Shown here: piece after piece, positions 32,189-42,806 of the stretch | Layout of the letters: each line of letters starts with the position of its first letter | Position numbering within the stretch: the first letter of the stretch is position 1 | Source of the DNA: Mucilaginibacter sp. 14171R-50 | Lineage (GTDB): Bacteria; Bacteroidota; Bacteroidia; Sphingobacteriales; Sphingobacteriaceae | Length of the DNA stretch: 64,000 nucleotides | NCBI RefSeq assembly: GCF_010093045.1 | Contig: NZ_CP048115.1 | Location: 4,278,001-4,342,000 of the forward strand | Reading direction: 5' to 3' | The notes under the pieces: generated by a model | What the model was told of the DNA's origin: nothing | Seen by the model: the letters and a program-made list of their open reading frames with translations, nothing else | Database searches by the model: none | Program-made: the position numbers and the translations under genes

Positions 32189-35100
32189 ATGACTAAACCT
32201 AACTTATCTAAACTACAACGTATTACTGCCTTTTTTTTATCTGCAAAAAAACTCACGTTATTCATATCATTATCCATTACGGTGTTGGGCGCGTACGCGC
32301 AGCAACAAAAACCCTCGTATACGCTGCTTTGGAAAATAAGCGGTAAAGGGCTAAGCCGGCCATCCTATATTTTTGGCACTATGCATGTTAAGGATAAACG
32401 CGTTTTTAACTTTAGCGACTCGGTTATGCTCGCTATTCAAAGTTGTCCTTCTTTCGCGCTCGAAGTACATCCCGATACCCTTATTAAACAAATGTTTGCT
32501 ACACTGCGAAGCGACGACAGCAACAGCCTGCGCAAGTTGCTAAGTAAAGCCGAGTACGACGAACTATCAAAACGCTTTGAAAAAAAGAATGGTTATCCGT
32601 TAGGCGATATTAACCCTATACAAGCAGAATCAATGATGCGGCCTGTTAAAGATAAGCCGGATGATAAAAAAACGTTTGTGGACGCTTATCTATATGGCGT
32701 AGCCAGGGGCCTTAATAAAAACATTTACGGCTTGGAAAATACCACCGACCAACTGAAAAGTTTTAGCGACAGCAGTGAAATAAAAAGCAGGCTGCAGGAG
32801 ATGCTGGAATCGGATGAGGAGGAAGACCTGGAAGAAACCGAACAGATGATAACGATTTACAGTACCGGCGTTCTTAAACAGATTTATGATTACTTAGGCG
32901 ATGAGAAACTGGCAGATTCTATATTGATAGGCCGAAACAAAGTAATGGCCAAAAGCGTCGTAATGCATATGGCTACCCAGCCCATATTTTCAGCGGTTGG
33001 TGTTGCCCACCTGCCCGGTGAGAACGGACTTATTGAGTTGTTAAAGAACGAGGGCTATACTGTAACGCCTGTTACAGCTAATTTTACAAATGTAGCCGCT
33101 AAATTTAATACCGACTATACAAAACTTAAATGGGTAACCTATACAGATCAGCAACAAGGTTATTCGATAGATTTCCCTTTTGACCCTGTAAAAACCCCGA
33201 TAAGTGACAATGTTGAGGCTGTAATATATTCAGATATGGCCAACGACATGTTTTTTGGCACATACGCTACACTAACAGGGGCAAGTTCAAGAGCCGGAGC
33301 TGCCGATGCAGCTATGAAAAGAATAATCAGCAATTTAAAAAGTAAGGACGGTAAAATTTTAAGCAATAAAATAGTTTATGTTAATGGGTTAAAAACAACG
33401 GAGTTAGTGGTAAAGCGCAACAAAAGGTCAACCATGCGTTACAGACTTTTAATGGCCAATAATTATCTGTACTGTATCTATGCGGGTAATGATCTTCCCG
33501 GCATAAGTCAGCCCTATGCAAACCGGTTTTTCAATTCGTTTAAAAGTTTTGAACCAGCCGTTATCGCTAATAAAAATTGGATAAATTATAAAAATGATAC
33601 AGCAGCGTTTAGCGTTGCTTTACCCATGAAACCAATTATTGTAAAGCAGCAAATACCAAGCCCGAAAGATCCGGAAGCTAAATTTGATTTGCACATGTAT
33701 GTAGCTACCGATAGCGTTAAACTAATTAATTACCTGGTAAGGTATAACGACTATCCCGAAGGGATGTACCTGGGTGATAAAAAAGCAGGTTTAGAGGCTA
33801 TAGCAAAAGAAATCAAACGTAAAGGGGTAAAAATCGTGAAAGTTACAACCATATTTAAAGATGGCTATGAGGGGCGCGAGATCACTTTCGAGATACAGGG
33901 TTACACTTGTAAAGCCCAGTTATTTTTGCGCGGAAACCGGTCATACATGTTGCTTAAACAAAATCTGCAGGGTGGCAATATAAACGACGGGGTAGACTTT
34001 TTTAAAACATTTAAATTTGAGCCCTACCAGGCATCAACTTTATCACCCTTTGTTATAAATGATAACTACAGGGCAGGTGTATTTGAAAAATCCAAGATCT
34101 CTGCAGATTCCTCCAAAACTTATACATCATATTTACATACCACAAAAACCGTTTTTTCTACAAACCCGGCAACCGGAGGGGTGTTCGGCTTTGAACATGC
34201 CAATATCAGCAAGTATTACAGGGCCCAAAACATCGATAGCTTATTTAAGCTAATGCAAAACGACATCGTATCATATACCGACACCTTACTAAAAAACGAT
34301 ACTATTTATGTTAATGGCATGCGCGGCCGGGAGTATATCACCCAAAATAAAACAACACAATCAAAAGCCCGAAGCCGGGTTCTGATTGATAACGGTAATG
34401 TATTTTATCTGGTAAGCCATACTGCCGACGAAGATCTGTTCAGCGATGGCGCCAATATGTTTTACAACTCCTTAGTAAAAACATCGCCAACACCATCAAT
34501 TGATTTAAGCGCATCAAAAGCCCAACTAATTACAACAGATCTTTTAAGCAAAGATACTACCACTTTTAATTACGCTTTAGGCGCACTCTCCTACTATCAG
34601 TTCGACAAAACCGAACTTCCTTATCTGTATAGCGCACTAAATAAAAGTTATGGTAACGATACCGCTGAAAATGCTGCAAAGCCCAAACTGATACGGGCGA
34701 TTGCAAAAGTAAAAGACGAAAGCTCGGTAAATAAGTTAGTTGGGGTATTTAATGCACCTGGTACTGATACTAAAACCAAGGTGGCCATACTTAATGTAAT
34801 TGCCAATATAGATAAGGGTAAAGGACTTGAAACGTATTTTAATTTAGTAAGCAATATCGGGGATATAAAAACTGATAATGCTTACATGATGTTCAGTTCG
34901 ATGTACGATTCGCTGGAATATACAGCTGCAAATTATAGCCGGATAGTACCTTTATTAAAATATCCGCATTATCGTAGCCCAATATTATCCGTTACCATTT
35001 CAATGTTATCTCAAAACAAATACACGGCGTTGATAAAAAGCCATTTTAAGGAGCTTACGGCTTACGCAAACGACGACCTGGAAAATTACCTGATCAACGA

Positions 35101-35716
35101 TACCACACAAAATAAATGGGGCTATCCTATATATAACTACCTGCAGTTGATGACCAAAATAAAGAATGAACCATTAACTGAAACCTTTACCAACAGGTTA
35201 ATAAAGCGCGATACCTACCCGGGTTTTAAAAGCGAGGCTGTGCTTACCCGCTTCGCAAACCACTTACCTACCAGCCAATTGATAATTAATAAATTGTTAG
35301 ATAGCTTAGCGTTGCGCTACGATGTTTTAGAAGCGTTAAATAAAAGCGGCCAACTTGCTAAAGCACCGCAAAAATATCGCACACCGGTAGCATTTGCCGA
35401 AGCATCGCTTTATAAATATCTAACAGATCAGGATGAAGGCAATGTTGAGCATGCATCGCTTTTGGGTACTTTAACAGAAAAAGGCAATACGTACTATGTG
35501 TTTAAATTTGATACCGAATACGATACAGAAAAGCAGCAGCGTATTGCAATTTGCGGGCCTTATAAGCCGGGCACCACTAAATTAGATTTTAGCGGTTACC
35601 ATGCCTATAGCGATTGGGAAGAAAAAAAGGCGAACTGGCAGTTGCAGGCAAAAAAAATGATCCCTGAATTAAAAAAGCAAAATGCAGAGTTACTTAAAAA
35701 CAGCACAATTAACTGA
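32189..35716 (+). CDS. giant TraB/GumN family protein
   Basis: A 1175-aa protein with an N-terminal export signal (LTLFISLSITVLGAYAQ). The TraB/GumN domain covers about residues 45-300: SYIFGTMHVKD, FALEVHPD and VGVAHLPGENGLIELLKNEG, with the conserved GT-x-H and GxxHLPG-type motifs of metal-dependent hydrolase-like TIKI/TraB proteins. The following 850 residues are unusual for the family, which normally has about 300. They appear to repeat a 150-200-residue beta-rich segment and end with a helical, HEAT-like part. The stop codon overlaps the start of the next gene by one base. Confidence 0.8.
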   Translation: MTKPNLSKLQRITAFFLSAKKLTLFISLSITVLGAYAQQQKPSYTLLWKISGKGLSRPSYIFGTMHVKDKRVFNFSDSVMLAIQSCPSFALEVHPDTLIKQMFATLRSDDSNSLRKLLSKAEYDELSKRFEKKNGYPLGDINPIQAESMMRPVKDKPDDKKTFVDAYLYGVARGLNKNIYGLENTTDQLKSFSDSSEIKSRLQEMLESDEEEDLEETEQMITIYSTGVLKQIYDYLGDEKLADSILIGRNKVMAKSVVMHMATQPIFSAVGVAHLPGENGLIELLKNEGYTVTPVTANFTNVAAKFNTDYTKLKWVTYTDQQQGYSIDFPFDPVKTPISDNVEAVIYSDMANDMFFGTYATLTGASSRAGAADAAMKRIISNLKSKDGKILSNKIVYVNGLKTTELVVKRNKRSTMRYRLLMANNYLYCIYAGNDLPGISQPYANRFFNSFKSFEPAVIANKNWINYKNDTAAFSVALPMKPIIVKQQIPSPKDPEAKFDLHMYVATDSVKLINYLVRYNDYPEGMYLGDKKAGLEAIAKEIKRKGVKIVKVTTIFKDGYEGREITFEIQGYTCKAQLFLRGNRSYMLLKQNLQGGNINDGVDFFKTFKFEPYQASTLSPFVINDNYRAGVFEKSKISADSSKTYTSYLHTTKTVFSTNPATGGVFGFEHANISKYYRAQNIDSLFKLMQNDIVSYTDTLLKNDTIYVNGMRGREYITQNKTTQSKARSRVLIDNGNVFYLVSHTADEDLFSDGANMFYNSLVKTSPTPSIDLSASKAQLITTDLLSKDTTTFNYALGALSYYQFDKTELPYLYSALNKSYGNDTAENAAKPKLIRAIAKVKDESSVNKLVGVFNAPGTDTKTKVAILNVIANIDKGKGLETYFNLVSNIGDIKTDNAYMMFSSMYDSLEYTAANYSRIVPLLKYPHYRSPILSVTISMLSQNKYTALIKSHFKELTAYANDDLENYLINDTTQNKWGYPIYNYLQLMTKIKNEPLTETFTNRLIKRDTYPGFKSEAVLTRFANHLPTSQLIINKLLDSLALRYDVLEALNKSGQLAKAPQKYRTPVAFAEASLYKYLTDQDEGNVEHASLLGTLTEKGNTYYVFKFDTEYDTEKQQRIAICGPYKPGTTKLDFSGYHAYSDWEEKKANWQLQAKKMIPELKKQNAELLKNSTIN

Positions 35717-36378
35717 TGAGTCCCCTTGCTAAAAAACTGCTTATAAAGGCAGGTCAGCGCTGGCTGATAATGAATGCCCCCGAGGATTACCTGGCCGCCC
35801 TTGAGCCACTGCCGGATGATGTACAATTATCTTTCGATCCGGCGGGTACTTTCAACGGCATACAGGCCTTTGTAAAAAACAGCGCTGAATTAGCGGCGGC
35901 AATGGCCCTGTTAAAACCGCTTTTAACAGACGAAACGGTTTTATGGGTCATCTATCCCAAAAAAAACTCGGGTATAGATACAGACCTGGAAATGATGAGC
36001 GGATGGGAGGTTACTAAGCCTTACGGACTAAGACCGGTGGCGTCCGCGGCGATCAATAACGTATGGACCGCCCTGCGCTTCCGGCCCGAACACCTGGTAA
36101 AACACTCCGACAGCAGCAAAGCGTCTATCGCGAAACAAAATGAATATTCCGCTTATATCGATCCGGATAAAAAACAGATAACCCTGCCTCCCTACCTGCA
36201 GCAATCACTGGCCGCCGAACCCGCAGCTATGGCCGCCTACGAAAAGCTGGCATGGTCGCACCGTAAGGAATACGTGGTTTGGATATTGAGTGCAAAGCAG
36301 GAACAAACCCGGACCAACCGCATATCGAAAATGGTTGAAATGCTATTGGCCGGCAAGAAAAATCCGTCAGATAAATAG
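35716..36378 (+). CDS. YdeI/OmpD-associated family protein
   Basis: A 220-aa cytoplasmic protein. The C-terminal half has the OmdA signature (YEKLAWSHRKEYVVWILSAK, then RISKMVEMLLAGKK). The N-terminal half (LLIKAGQRWLIMNAPEDYLA) is a DUF3052-like domain. Start and preceding stop overlap (TGATG), so translation is coupled to the TraB-like gene. The biochemical role is unknown. Confidence 0.85.
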   Translation: MSPLAKKLLIKAGQRWLIMNAPEDYLAALEPLPDDVQLSFDPAGTFNGIQAFVKNSAELAAAMALLKPLLTDETVLWVIYPKKNSGIDTDLEMMSGWEVTKPYGLRPVASAAINNVWTALRFRPEHLVKHSDSSKASIAKQNEYSAYIDPDKKQITLPPYLQQSLAAEPAAMAAYEKLAWSHRKEYVVWILSAKQEQTRTNRISKMVEMLLAGKKNPSDK

Positions 36379-36484
36379 ACCGCTCGTTACAAATTGATAT
36401 ACCCCGGAAAGCTATAGATATCCGCCCGAAAAACCCGTAAAAAACTTTAATTTTTTCAAAAATTTTTAAGCGATCCATCGGTAT

Positions 36485-36518
36485 AAAAAAACCCTTGCAG
36501 AATTAACTGACAAGGGTT
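36485..36518 (-). terminator. terminator of the gltBD operon
   Basis: AACCCTTG and CAAGGGTT pair around a 13-nt loop. On the minus strand a T run follows. It lies just beyond the gltD stop codon. Confidence 0.85.
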
Positions 36519-36542
36519 CGGTCTATAACTGATTAACTAAAA

Positions 36543-38024
36543 CTAATAAAACACTTGTTCAAATTGGTTAACGGCGTCTTTGCTTTCCAGGTTAGAATGT
36601 CCCATCAAAAACTCGTCGACCTTGCGGGCGGTCTCACGGCCTTCGGATATGGCCCAAACCACCAGCGACTGGCCGCGGCGCATATCGCCTGCTGCAAACA
36701 CTTTGCTTACGTTGGTGCGGTAAATGCCTTCTTTGGCCTTCACATTCCTGCGCTCGTCAAGCTCAACGCCCAACTGCTCTAAGGTGCCTTCAAACTGCGG
36801 GTTTACAAAACCCATAGCCAGGAAAACACGCTGACAAGGTATCTCGCGCTCGCTGCCTTCTACCTCGTTAAATTTAATGGGCCTGCCCATCACATCTATC
36901 TCCCAGCTTACATCAGTCACTTTAAGGGCCTTAAGCTCGCCGTTCTCGTCGCCGATAAATTCTTTGGTGTTGATACCCCAAAAACGCTCAACACCTTCCT
37001 CGTGCGAGCTGGTGGTCTTTAACACCATCGGGTAGGTCGGCCATGGCATATGTGGCGTGCGCTGCTCGGGTGGCTGCACCATTACCTCAAACTGCTTTAC
37101 AGACCGTGCGCCCTGGCGGTTTGATGTACCCACGCAATCGCTGCCGGTATCGCCACCGCCTATTACTACAACGTCTTTATCCGTCGCCAGTATATCTTCG
37201 CCTTCAACAGCAATGCTGCTAACGCGTTTGTTTTGCTGTTTCAAAAAGTCCATAGCAAAGTAAATGCCCTTAAGCTCGCGGCCCGGTATAGGTAAATTAC
37301 GGGGGATGGTCGATCCACCGGCCAACACCACCGCGTCGTGGTTACGCACCACCTCATCGGCTGCTACATTCTTACCCACTTCGGCATTACATCTAAATTC
37401 TATACCATCCTCTTCCATGATCTGGATGCGGCGATCAATCACCCATTTTTCCAATTTAAAATCGGGGATGCCGTAACGCAGCAGGCCGCCAGGGCGGTCG
37501 TCGCGCTCAAAAACGGTAACGCTATGGCCTGCTTTGCTCAATTGCGCGGCAGCAGCCAGCCCTGCAGGGCCTGAACCTATCACGGCCACCTTTTTGCCCG
37601 ATTTGATCAGCGGGGCAACAGGCTTAACCATATTTTTTGAATAGGCTACTTCAATGATATGTTTTTCAATTTCCTCGATAGCAACAGGCGGCTTGTTGAT
37701 GCCCAGTACACATGCAGATTCGCATGGTGCAGGGCAAATACGGCCGGTAAACTCCGGGAAGTTATTTGTAGACGAAAGAATTTGGTAGGCTTCGTCCCAG
37801 TTTTTACGGTAAACTGCGTCGTTAAACTCGGGTATCACATTACCAAGCGGACAACCCGAGTGGCAAAATGGGATCCCGCAGTTCATGCACCGCGCTGATT
37901 GCTGGTTGAGTTTTTCGTCAGAATACAAACCAACAAACTCGTTATAGTTTTTTATCCTTTCGGCAACAGGCGCTTTAGCGGGAAGCTCCCTCGTAAATTC
38001 CTGAAATCCTGTAACTTTTCCCAT
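36543..38024 (-). CDS. gltD: glutamate synthase small subunit
   Basis: A 493-aa NADPH-oxidising subunit of glutamate synthase, which passes electrons through FAD and Fe-S clusters to the large subunit. The N-terminal cluster cysteines are in CMNCGIPFCHSGCPLGN and CPAPCESACV. The FAD site is VIGSGPAGLAAA, the NADPH site VVIGGGDTGSDC, and AAGDMRRGQSLVVWAISEG closes the FAD domain. It lies 7 bp downstream of gltB; the order gltB-gltD and the length are typical. Confidence 0.95.
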   Translation of the reverse strand: MGKVTGFQEFTRELPAKAPVAERIKNYNEFVGLYSDEKLNQQSARCMNCGIPFCHSGCPLGNVIPEFNDAVYRKNWDEAYQILSSTNNFPEFTGRICPAPCESACVLGINKPPVAIEEIEKHIIEVAYSKNMVKPVAPLIKSGKKVAVIGSGPAGLAAAAQLSKAGHSVTVFERDDRPGGLLRYGIPDFKLEKWVIDRRIQIMEEDGIEFRCNAEVGKNVAADEVVRNHDAVVLAGGSTIPRNLPIPGRELKGIYFAMDFLKQQNKRVSSIAVEGEDILATDKDVVVIGGGDTGSDCVGTSNRQGARSVKQFEVMVQPPEQRTPHMPWPTYPMVLKTTSSHEEGVERFWGINTKEFIGDENGELKALKVTDVSWEIDVMGRPIKFNEVEGSEREIPCQRVFLAMGFVNPQFEGTLEQLGVELDERRNVKAKEGIYRTNVSKVFAAGDMRRGQSLVVWAISEGRETARKVDEFLMGHSNLESKDAVNQFEQVFY

Positions 38025-38031
38025 ACTATAT

Positions 38032-41000
38032 TTAGCTTACGGTTTGATATTGTGATTTTTCTAACACTTTTTTGTACTCCTTAGGGAATACTTTTACAAA
38101 TTGCGACGACGCCCTGCCCCAGTCCTTAAGGATGTTTTGCGCAACCTTACTGCCGGTTAAATTGATATGCTTTTTCAGTAATACGGTTATCTGCTCTTCG
38201 TCTTTTAATGATAGCGGGTCAAGGTCTACCATTTCGGTATTGCAGTTGTCGGCAAATGTCCCCTTCGGATCATAGATCCAGGCGATACCCCCGCTCATAC
38301 CTGCGGCAAAGTTTCTTCCGGTTTCGCCAAGTATCAGCGCCCGTCCCCCGGTCATGTACTCGCAGCCGTGGTCGCCAATACCTTCAACAACCGTTGTAGC
38401 GCCCGAGTTACGCACCGCGAAACGTTCGCCTGCCATACCGCGCACAAACAGTTCGCCGCTGGTAGCGCCGTATAAGGCTACGTTACCAATTATAATATTG
38501 TCCTCGGGTTTAAAGGTCGCGTTTGCTGCCGAGTAAATTGCCAGTTGCGCACCTGAAAGGCCTTTGCCTACGTAATCATTTGCTTCGCCTTCCAACTCAA
38601 AAGAGATACCTTTTGTAGTGAACGCGCCAAAGCTTTGACCTGCCGACCCCCTGAATTTATAGTTGATGGTATTATCGGGCAATCCTGCCGAACCATACTT
38701 TTTAGATATCTCGTTTGATAGCAGCGTGCCTATGGTACGGTCAACGTTCTTCACGTCAAACGTAGCAAATACAGGCGTTTTATCTTCCAGGGCAGGCTTA
38801 GCCTGTTTCAACAGTTCCCAATCGATGATGGCATCCATCCCATGGTCTTGCTTTTCGCTGTTATAAAGCGTGGTGCCTTTGGTAAAGGTAACCGGGTGCA
38901 GCATGCCGCTAAGGTCAATTTTATTGGCTTTCCAGCTCTTCAGGCCATCTTTAACCTTCAGGAACTGTACCCGCCCCACCATTTCGTTTACGGTACGGAA
39001 ACCCAACTCGGCCATGATCTCGCGCAGCTCCTCGGCCATAAAGCGGAACAGGTTAACGATATGGTCCGGGCTGCCGCTGAATAACTTTCTCAGTTCAGGA
39101 TCTTGTGTAGCCACACCTACCGGGCAGGTATTTAAATGACATTTACGCATCATGATACAGCCGCCTGCAACAAGGGCCGCAGTTGCAACACCCCATTCTT
39201 CGGCACCCATCAGGGTGGCAATGGCCAGATCGCGGCCGGTTTTTAACTGCCCGTCTGTTTGCAATACTACGCGGCTGCGCAGTTTGTTGCGTACCAGTGT
39301 CTGGTGAGCTTCGGCCAGGCCAAGTTCCCATGGCAGGCCCGCGTGTTTTATAGAGCTTATGGGTGATGCGCCTGTACCGCCATCATAGCCGGCTATCAGT
39401 ATAACATCGGCGTGCGCTTTGGCAACACCCGCTGCTATGGTGCCTACCCCTGCTTTTGATACCAATTTAACATTGATACGCGCGGCACGGTTGGCGTTCT
39501 TTAAATCAAAGATAAGCTGCGCCAGATCCTCAATCGAGTAAATATCGTGGTGCGGTGGCGGCGAAATCAGGCCAACGCCAGGTGTAGAGTGGCGGGTTTT
39601 AGCGATCCATTCGTCAACCTTATGGCCAGGCAACTGCCCGCCTTCGCCCGGCTTTGCGCCCTGCGCCATCTTTATCTGCAGCTCATCGGCATTGGTAAGG
39701 TAATTTGAGGTTACCCCAAAACGGGCCGATGCAACCTGTTTGATGGCAGAGCGCATCGAATCGCCGTTTGGCAATTTGTCGTAACGCATCTCATCCTCGC
39801 CGCCTTCGCCGGTGTTGCTTTTACCACCTATGCGGTTCATGGCAATAGCCATAGTGCTGTGCGCCTCGTGCGAAATTGAACCGAATGACATGGCGCCTGT
39901 TGCAAACCGGGTCATAATGTTCTCTATCGGCTCGACCTCATCAATGCTGATGGCTTCGCGATGATGGGCAAAATCGAGCAGTCCACGGATGGTGAAATGC
40001 TTTTCGGTTTGCTCGTTTATCGCGTTAGCGTAATTTTTATATACCTGGTAGCTGTTGCTGCGGGTAGCATGTTGCAGCAAGTGTACGGTAGTTGGGTTAA
40101 ACAAGTGGGCTTCGCCACGGCGTTTCCATTGGTAAATACCACCTTCGGGCAATAAATGGTTCTCGGTTTTAGGGCTGTTGAAACCAATTTTATGCTTGCA
40201 AAGCGATTCGCGCGCTATTTCGTCAAGGCCTAAGCCCCCTATGCGGGTAACCGCCCCGCTAAAGTATTTGTCAACAACAGTTTTGTTCAACCCAAGTATT
40301 TCAAACACCTGCGAACCGTGGTACGATTGCAGCGTTGAGATCCCCATTTTTGAGAAGATCTTCAGCAAGCCATCGTTAACCGATTTAACATAATTCTTGT
40401 AAAGCGATTTAAGGTCAAGGCTGGTCTCTAACTGGCCGTTATTCTTTAATGTTTCGATAGTAGACAGCGCCAGGTAAGGGTTTATGGCAGTAGCACCAAA
40501 GGCTAACAAGGTAGCAAAGTGATGTACTTCCCAAACGTCGCCGGTTTCAGCAACAATACCTACCGCGCCACGGCGGCCTTTTTTAATTAAATGGTGGTGC
40601 ACTGCAGATACCGCAAGCAGCATGGGTATAGGCGCATGCTCCGAGTCGATCGCACGGTCGCTCAATATCAATACTTCAAAGCCATCGTCAACCGCATCTT
40701 CGGCATAACGGCAAAGCCTGGCAATACCTTTTTCTAACGAGCCGGGGTTGCCGTCGGCGTTGTAATAGGTTTGCAGCGTTTTTGCGTGGAATAAACCGGT
40801 ATCTATCGAACGCAGCTTTTCCAGCTGGTGGTTCTTTAATATCGGGTGGTTAAGCACAACGCAATGGCAGTGCATTTTATCCTCGTCCAATAAATTGCCG
40901 TTGTTACCGATGAAGGTGGCCAAACTCATTACCAAACGCTCGCGGATAGGATCTATCGGCGGGTTGGTAACCTGGGCAAAAAACTGTTTAAAATAGCTGG

Positions 41001-42555
41001 AAAGGTGTTGCGGTTTATCAGACAGGATAGCCAAAGGCACATCCGTACCCATTGAGCCTATCGGTTCCTTACCATCCAAAGCCATTGGCTTTATAATGGT
41101 ATCTATATCCTCGCGGCTGTAGCCAAATACCTGCTGATAGCGGTACACGGCATCGGCGCTAAGGCTGGCGAATGATAAACGCGGCTCGGCCAGTTCACCC
41201 AAACGGATCTTATAGTTATCCAGCCAGGTGCCGTAAGGCTGCTGGCCGCTTATTTCCTTTTTTATTTCATCATCTGTGATGATACGTCCTTTTTCGGTAT
41301 CTATCAGCAGCATTTTGCCAGGCTGCAGGCGCCCTTTTCTAACTACTGTACTTTCGTCGATAACCAGCGTACCTGCCTCTGATGCAGCTATAACCCGGCC
41401 ATCGTTGGTGATCACATAACGCAGCGGGCGCAGGCCGTTACGATCAAGCAGGGCTCCAACCATTTTACCGTCGGTAAACGATATGGCGGCGGGGCCGTCC
41501 CAAGGCTCCATAATGGTAGCATGGTACTCGTAGAACGCCTTTTTTATCGGGTCCATCTGCTCGTTGCCATCCCAGGCCTCGGGGATCAGCATCATCATCA
41601 CATGCGGTAACGAACGGCCTGTATGCAGCAATATCTCGATGATATTATCCAAACATGCCGAGTCGGACTGGTTGTTATCAATAACCGGCAGCAGCATCTC
41701 CATCTCTTCGTTAGTGAAGTAAGCTGATGCAAAAGATTTTAAGCCCGAATAGAACCAGTTAAGATTACCTGTCAGGGTATTTATTTCGCCGTTGTGGGCG
41801 ATTAAGCGAAATGGTTGAGCCAGTTTCCACGATGGGAAGGTATTGGTTGAAAAACGCGAGTGTATCACCGCGAAACCCGACGCCATACGCGGGTCGGCCA
41901 AATCGGTAAAGTACTTACGCAGCTGGTAAGTGGTAACCTGCCCTTTGTAAATAATGGTACGGCAGCTCAGCGATGTAAAGTAAAAATACTCCGCAGCGGC
42001 GGGGATGGCTTCGGTAATGGTTTTATTGATATAACGGCGTAAAATATATAGTTTACGCTCAAAATCGTCGGTATTGGTAATGGTATGCGGCCTGGCAATA
42101 AATACCTGCTCGCAATCCGGTTCCGCTTGGCGGGCGGTTTCGCCAATTGCTGTTGAATCTACCGTTAATTTACGGTAGCCTAGTATTTTCAGTCCAAGTT
42201 TTTCTACTGCGGCAGCAATAATGTTGCGGCTCGCCTTTTTTAGTGCCGACTCTTTCGGGAAAAATATCATCCCTACACCGTACTCGCCGGGCTCGGGCAG
42301 GCTTATCTCCAGGTCAGAGCATTCTTCCATTAAAAATTCGTGCGGAAGCTGAATCAGGATGCCTGCACCATCGCCGGTCTCAGGGTCGCAGCCGCAAGCG
42401 CCGCGGTGCTCCATGTTCTCCAGCATGGTTAATGCATCATCAATAATATGGTTGGACTTATGACCGTTTATATTGGTTATAAACCCTGTTCCGCAGGAAT
42501 CATGCTCAAATTCCGACCTGTATAGGCCCTGCTGGTTGCCATCTGTTTGATCCAT
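38032..42555 (-). CDS. gltB: glutamate synthase large subunit
   Basis: A 1507-aa protein that transfers the glutamine amide to 2-oxoglutarate. A 20-residue propeptide precedes the catalytic Cys21 (FEHDSCGTGF) of the class II amidotransferase domain. The central domain and FMN-binding synthase domain follow (GEGGEDEMRY, AQGAKPGEGGQLPGHK, AGYDGGTGASP). The [3Fe-4S] cysteines are in CIMMRKCHLNTCPVGV, and the C-terminal beta-helix contains GGRALILGETGRNFAAGMSG. It is the first gene of the gltBD operon, with a 250-bp AT-rich upstream gap. Confidence 0.96.
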   Translation of the reverse strand: MDQTDGNQQGLYRSEFEHDSCGTGFITNINGHKSNHIIDDALTMLENMEHRGACGCDPETGDGAGILIQLPHEFLMEECSDLEISLPEPGEYGVGMIFFPKESALKKASRNIIAAAVEKLGLKILGYRKLTVDSTAIGETARQAEPDCEQVFIARPHTITNTDDFERKLYILRRYINKTITEAIPAAAEYFYFTSLSCRTIIYKGQVTTYQLRKYFTDLADPRMASGFAVIHSRFSTNTFPSWKLAQPFRLIAHNGEINTLTGNLNWFYSGLKSFASAYFTNEEMEMLLPVIDNNQSDSACLDNIIEILLHTGRSLPHVMMMLIPEAWDGNEQMDPIKKAFYEYHATIMEPWDGPAAISFTDGKMVGALLDRNGLRPLRYVITNDGRVIAASEAGTLVIDESTVVRKGRLQPGKMLLIDTEKGRIITDDEIKKEISGQQPYGTWLDNYKIRLGELAEPRLSFASLSADAVYRYQQVFGYSREDIDTIIKPMALDGKEPIGSMGTDVPLAILSDKPQHLSSYFKQFFAQVTNPPIDPIRERLVMSLATFIGNNGNLLDEDKMHCHCVVLNHPILKNHQLEKLRSIDTGLFHAKTLQTYYNADGNPGSLEKGIARLCRYAEDAVDDGFEVLILSDRAIDSEHAPIPMLLAVSAVHHHLIKKGRRGAVGIVAETGDVWEVHHFATLLAFGATAINPYLALSTIETLKNNGQLETSLDLKSLYKNYVKSVNDGLLKIFSKMGISTLQSYHGSQVFEILGLNKTVVDKYFSGAVTRIGGLGLDEIARESLCKHKIGFNSPKTENHLLPEGGIYQWKRRGEAHLFNPTTVHLLQHATRSNSYQVYKNYANAINEQTEKHFTIRGLLDFAHHREAISIDEVEPIENIMTRFATGAMSFGSISHEAHSTMAIAMNRIGGKSNTGEGGEDEMRYDKLPNGDSMRSAIKQVASARFGVTSNYLTNADELQIKMAQGAKPGEGGQLPGHKVDEWIAKTRHSTPGVGLISPPPHHDIYSIEDLAQLIFDLKNANRAARINVKLVSKAGVGTIAAGVAKAHADVILIAGYDGGTGASPISSIKHAGLPWELGLAEAHQTLVRNKLRSRVVLQTDGQLKTGRDLAIATLMGAEEWGVATAALVAGGCIMMRKCHLNTCPVGVATQDPELRKLFSGSPDHIVNLFRFMAEELREIMAELGFRTVNEMVGRVQFLKVKDGLKSWKANKIDLSGMLHPVTFTKGTTLYNSEKQDHGMDAIIDWELLKQAKPALEDKTPVFATFDVKNVDRTIGTLLSNEISKKYGSAGLPDNTINYKFRGSAGQSFGAFTTKGISFELEGEANDYVGKGLSGAQLAIYSAANATFKPEDNIIIGNVALYGATSGELFVRGMAGERFAVRNSGATTVVEGIGDHGCEYMTGGRALILGETGRNFAAGMSGGIAWIYDPKGTFADNCNTEMVDLDPLSLKDEEQITVLLKKHINLTGSKVAQNILKDWGRASSQFVKVFPKEYKKVLEKSQYQTVS

Positions 42556-42688
42556 TCTTATTATCCGCTTTTTTGTGACGCGGGTAATAACGAAATTATT
42601 AAATTTCCATATTTTTATAAAATGGACATTAATTTTTCAAAAATCATTAAAACACCGTATATTTTTTATGATATAATTATTAAGTCGA

Positions 42689-42696
42689 CAAAAATA
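42689..42696 (-). promoter_or_regulatory. possible -7 element for gltB
   Basis: On the minus strand the sequence reads TATTTTTG, matching TAnnTTTG, about 135 bp before the gltB start. The -33 element is poor. Confidence 0.3.
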
Positions 42697-42771
42697 GTGT
42701 GCTTAATATACGAAAATGATAATTCTAAATGTTAATTTAATATGCACACATAGTAAATGCACCGATTAACC

Positions 42772-42779
42772 TAATTTTG
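42772..42779 (+). promoter_or_regulatory. possible -7 element for the GmhB-like gene
   Basis: TAATTTTG fits TAnnTTTG and lies 27 bp before the ATG at 42807. No clear -33 TTTG was found. Confidence 0.35.
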
Positions 42780-42806
42780 CCAAAATTGACTTATACCATA
42801 TAATAT

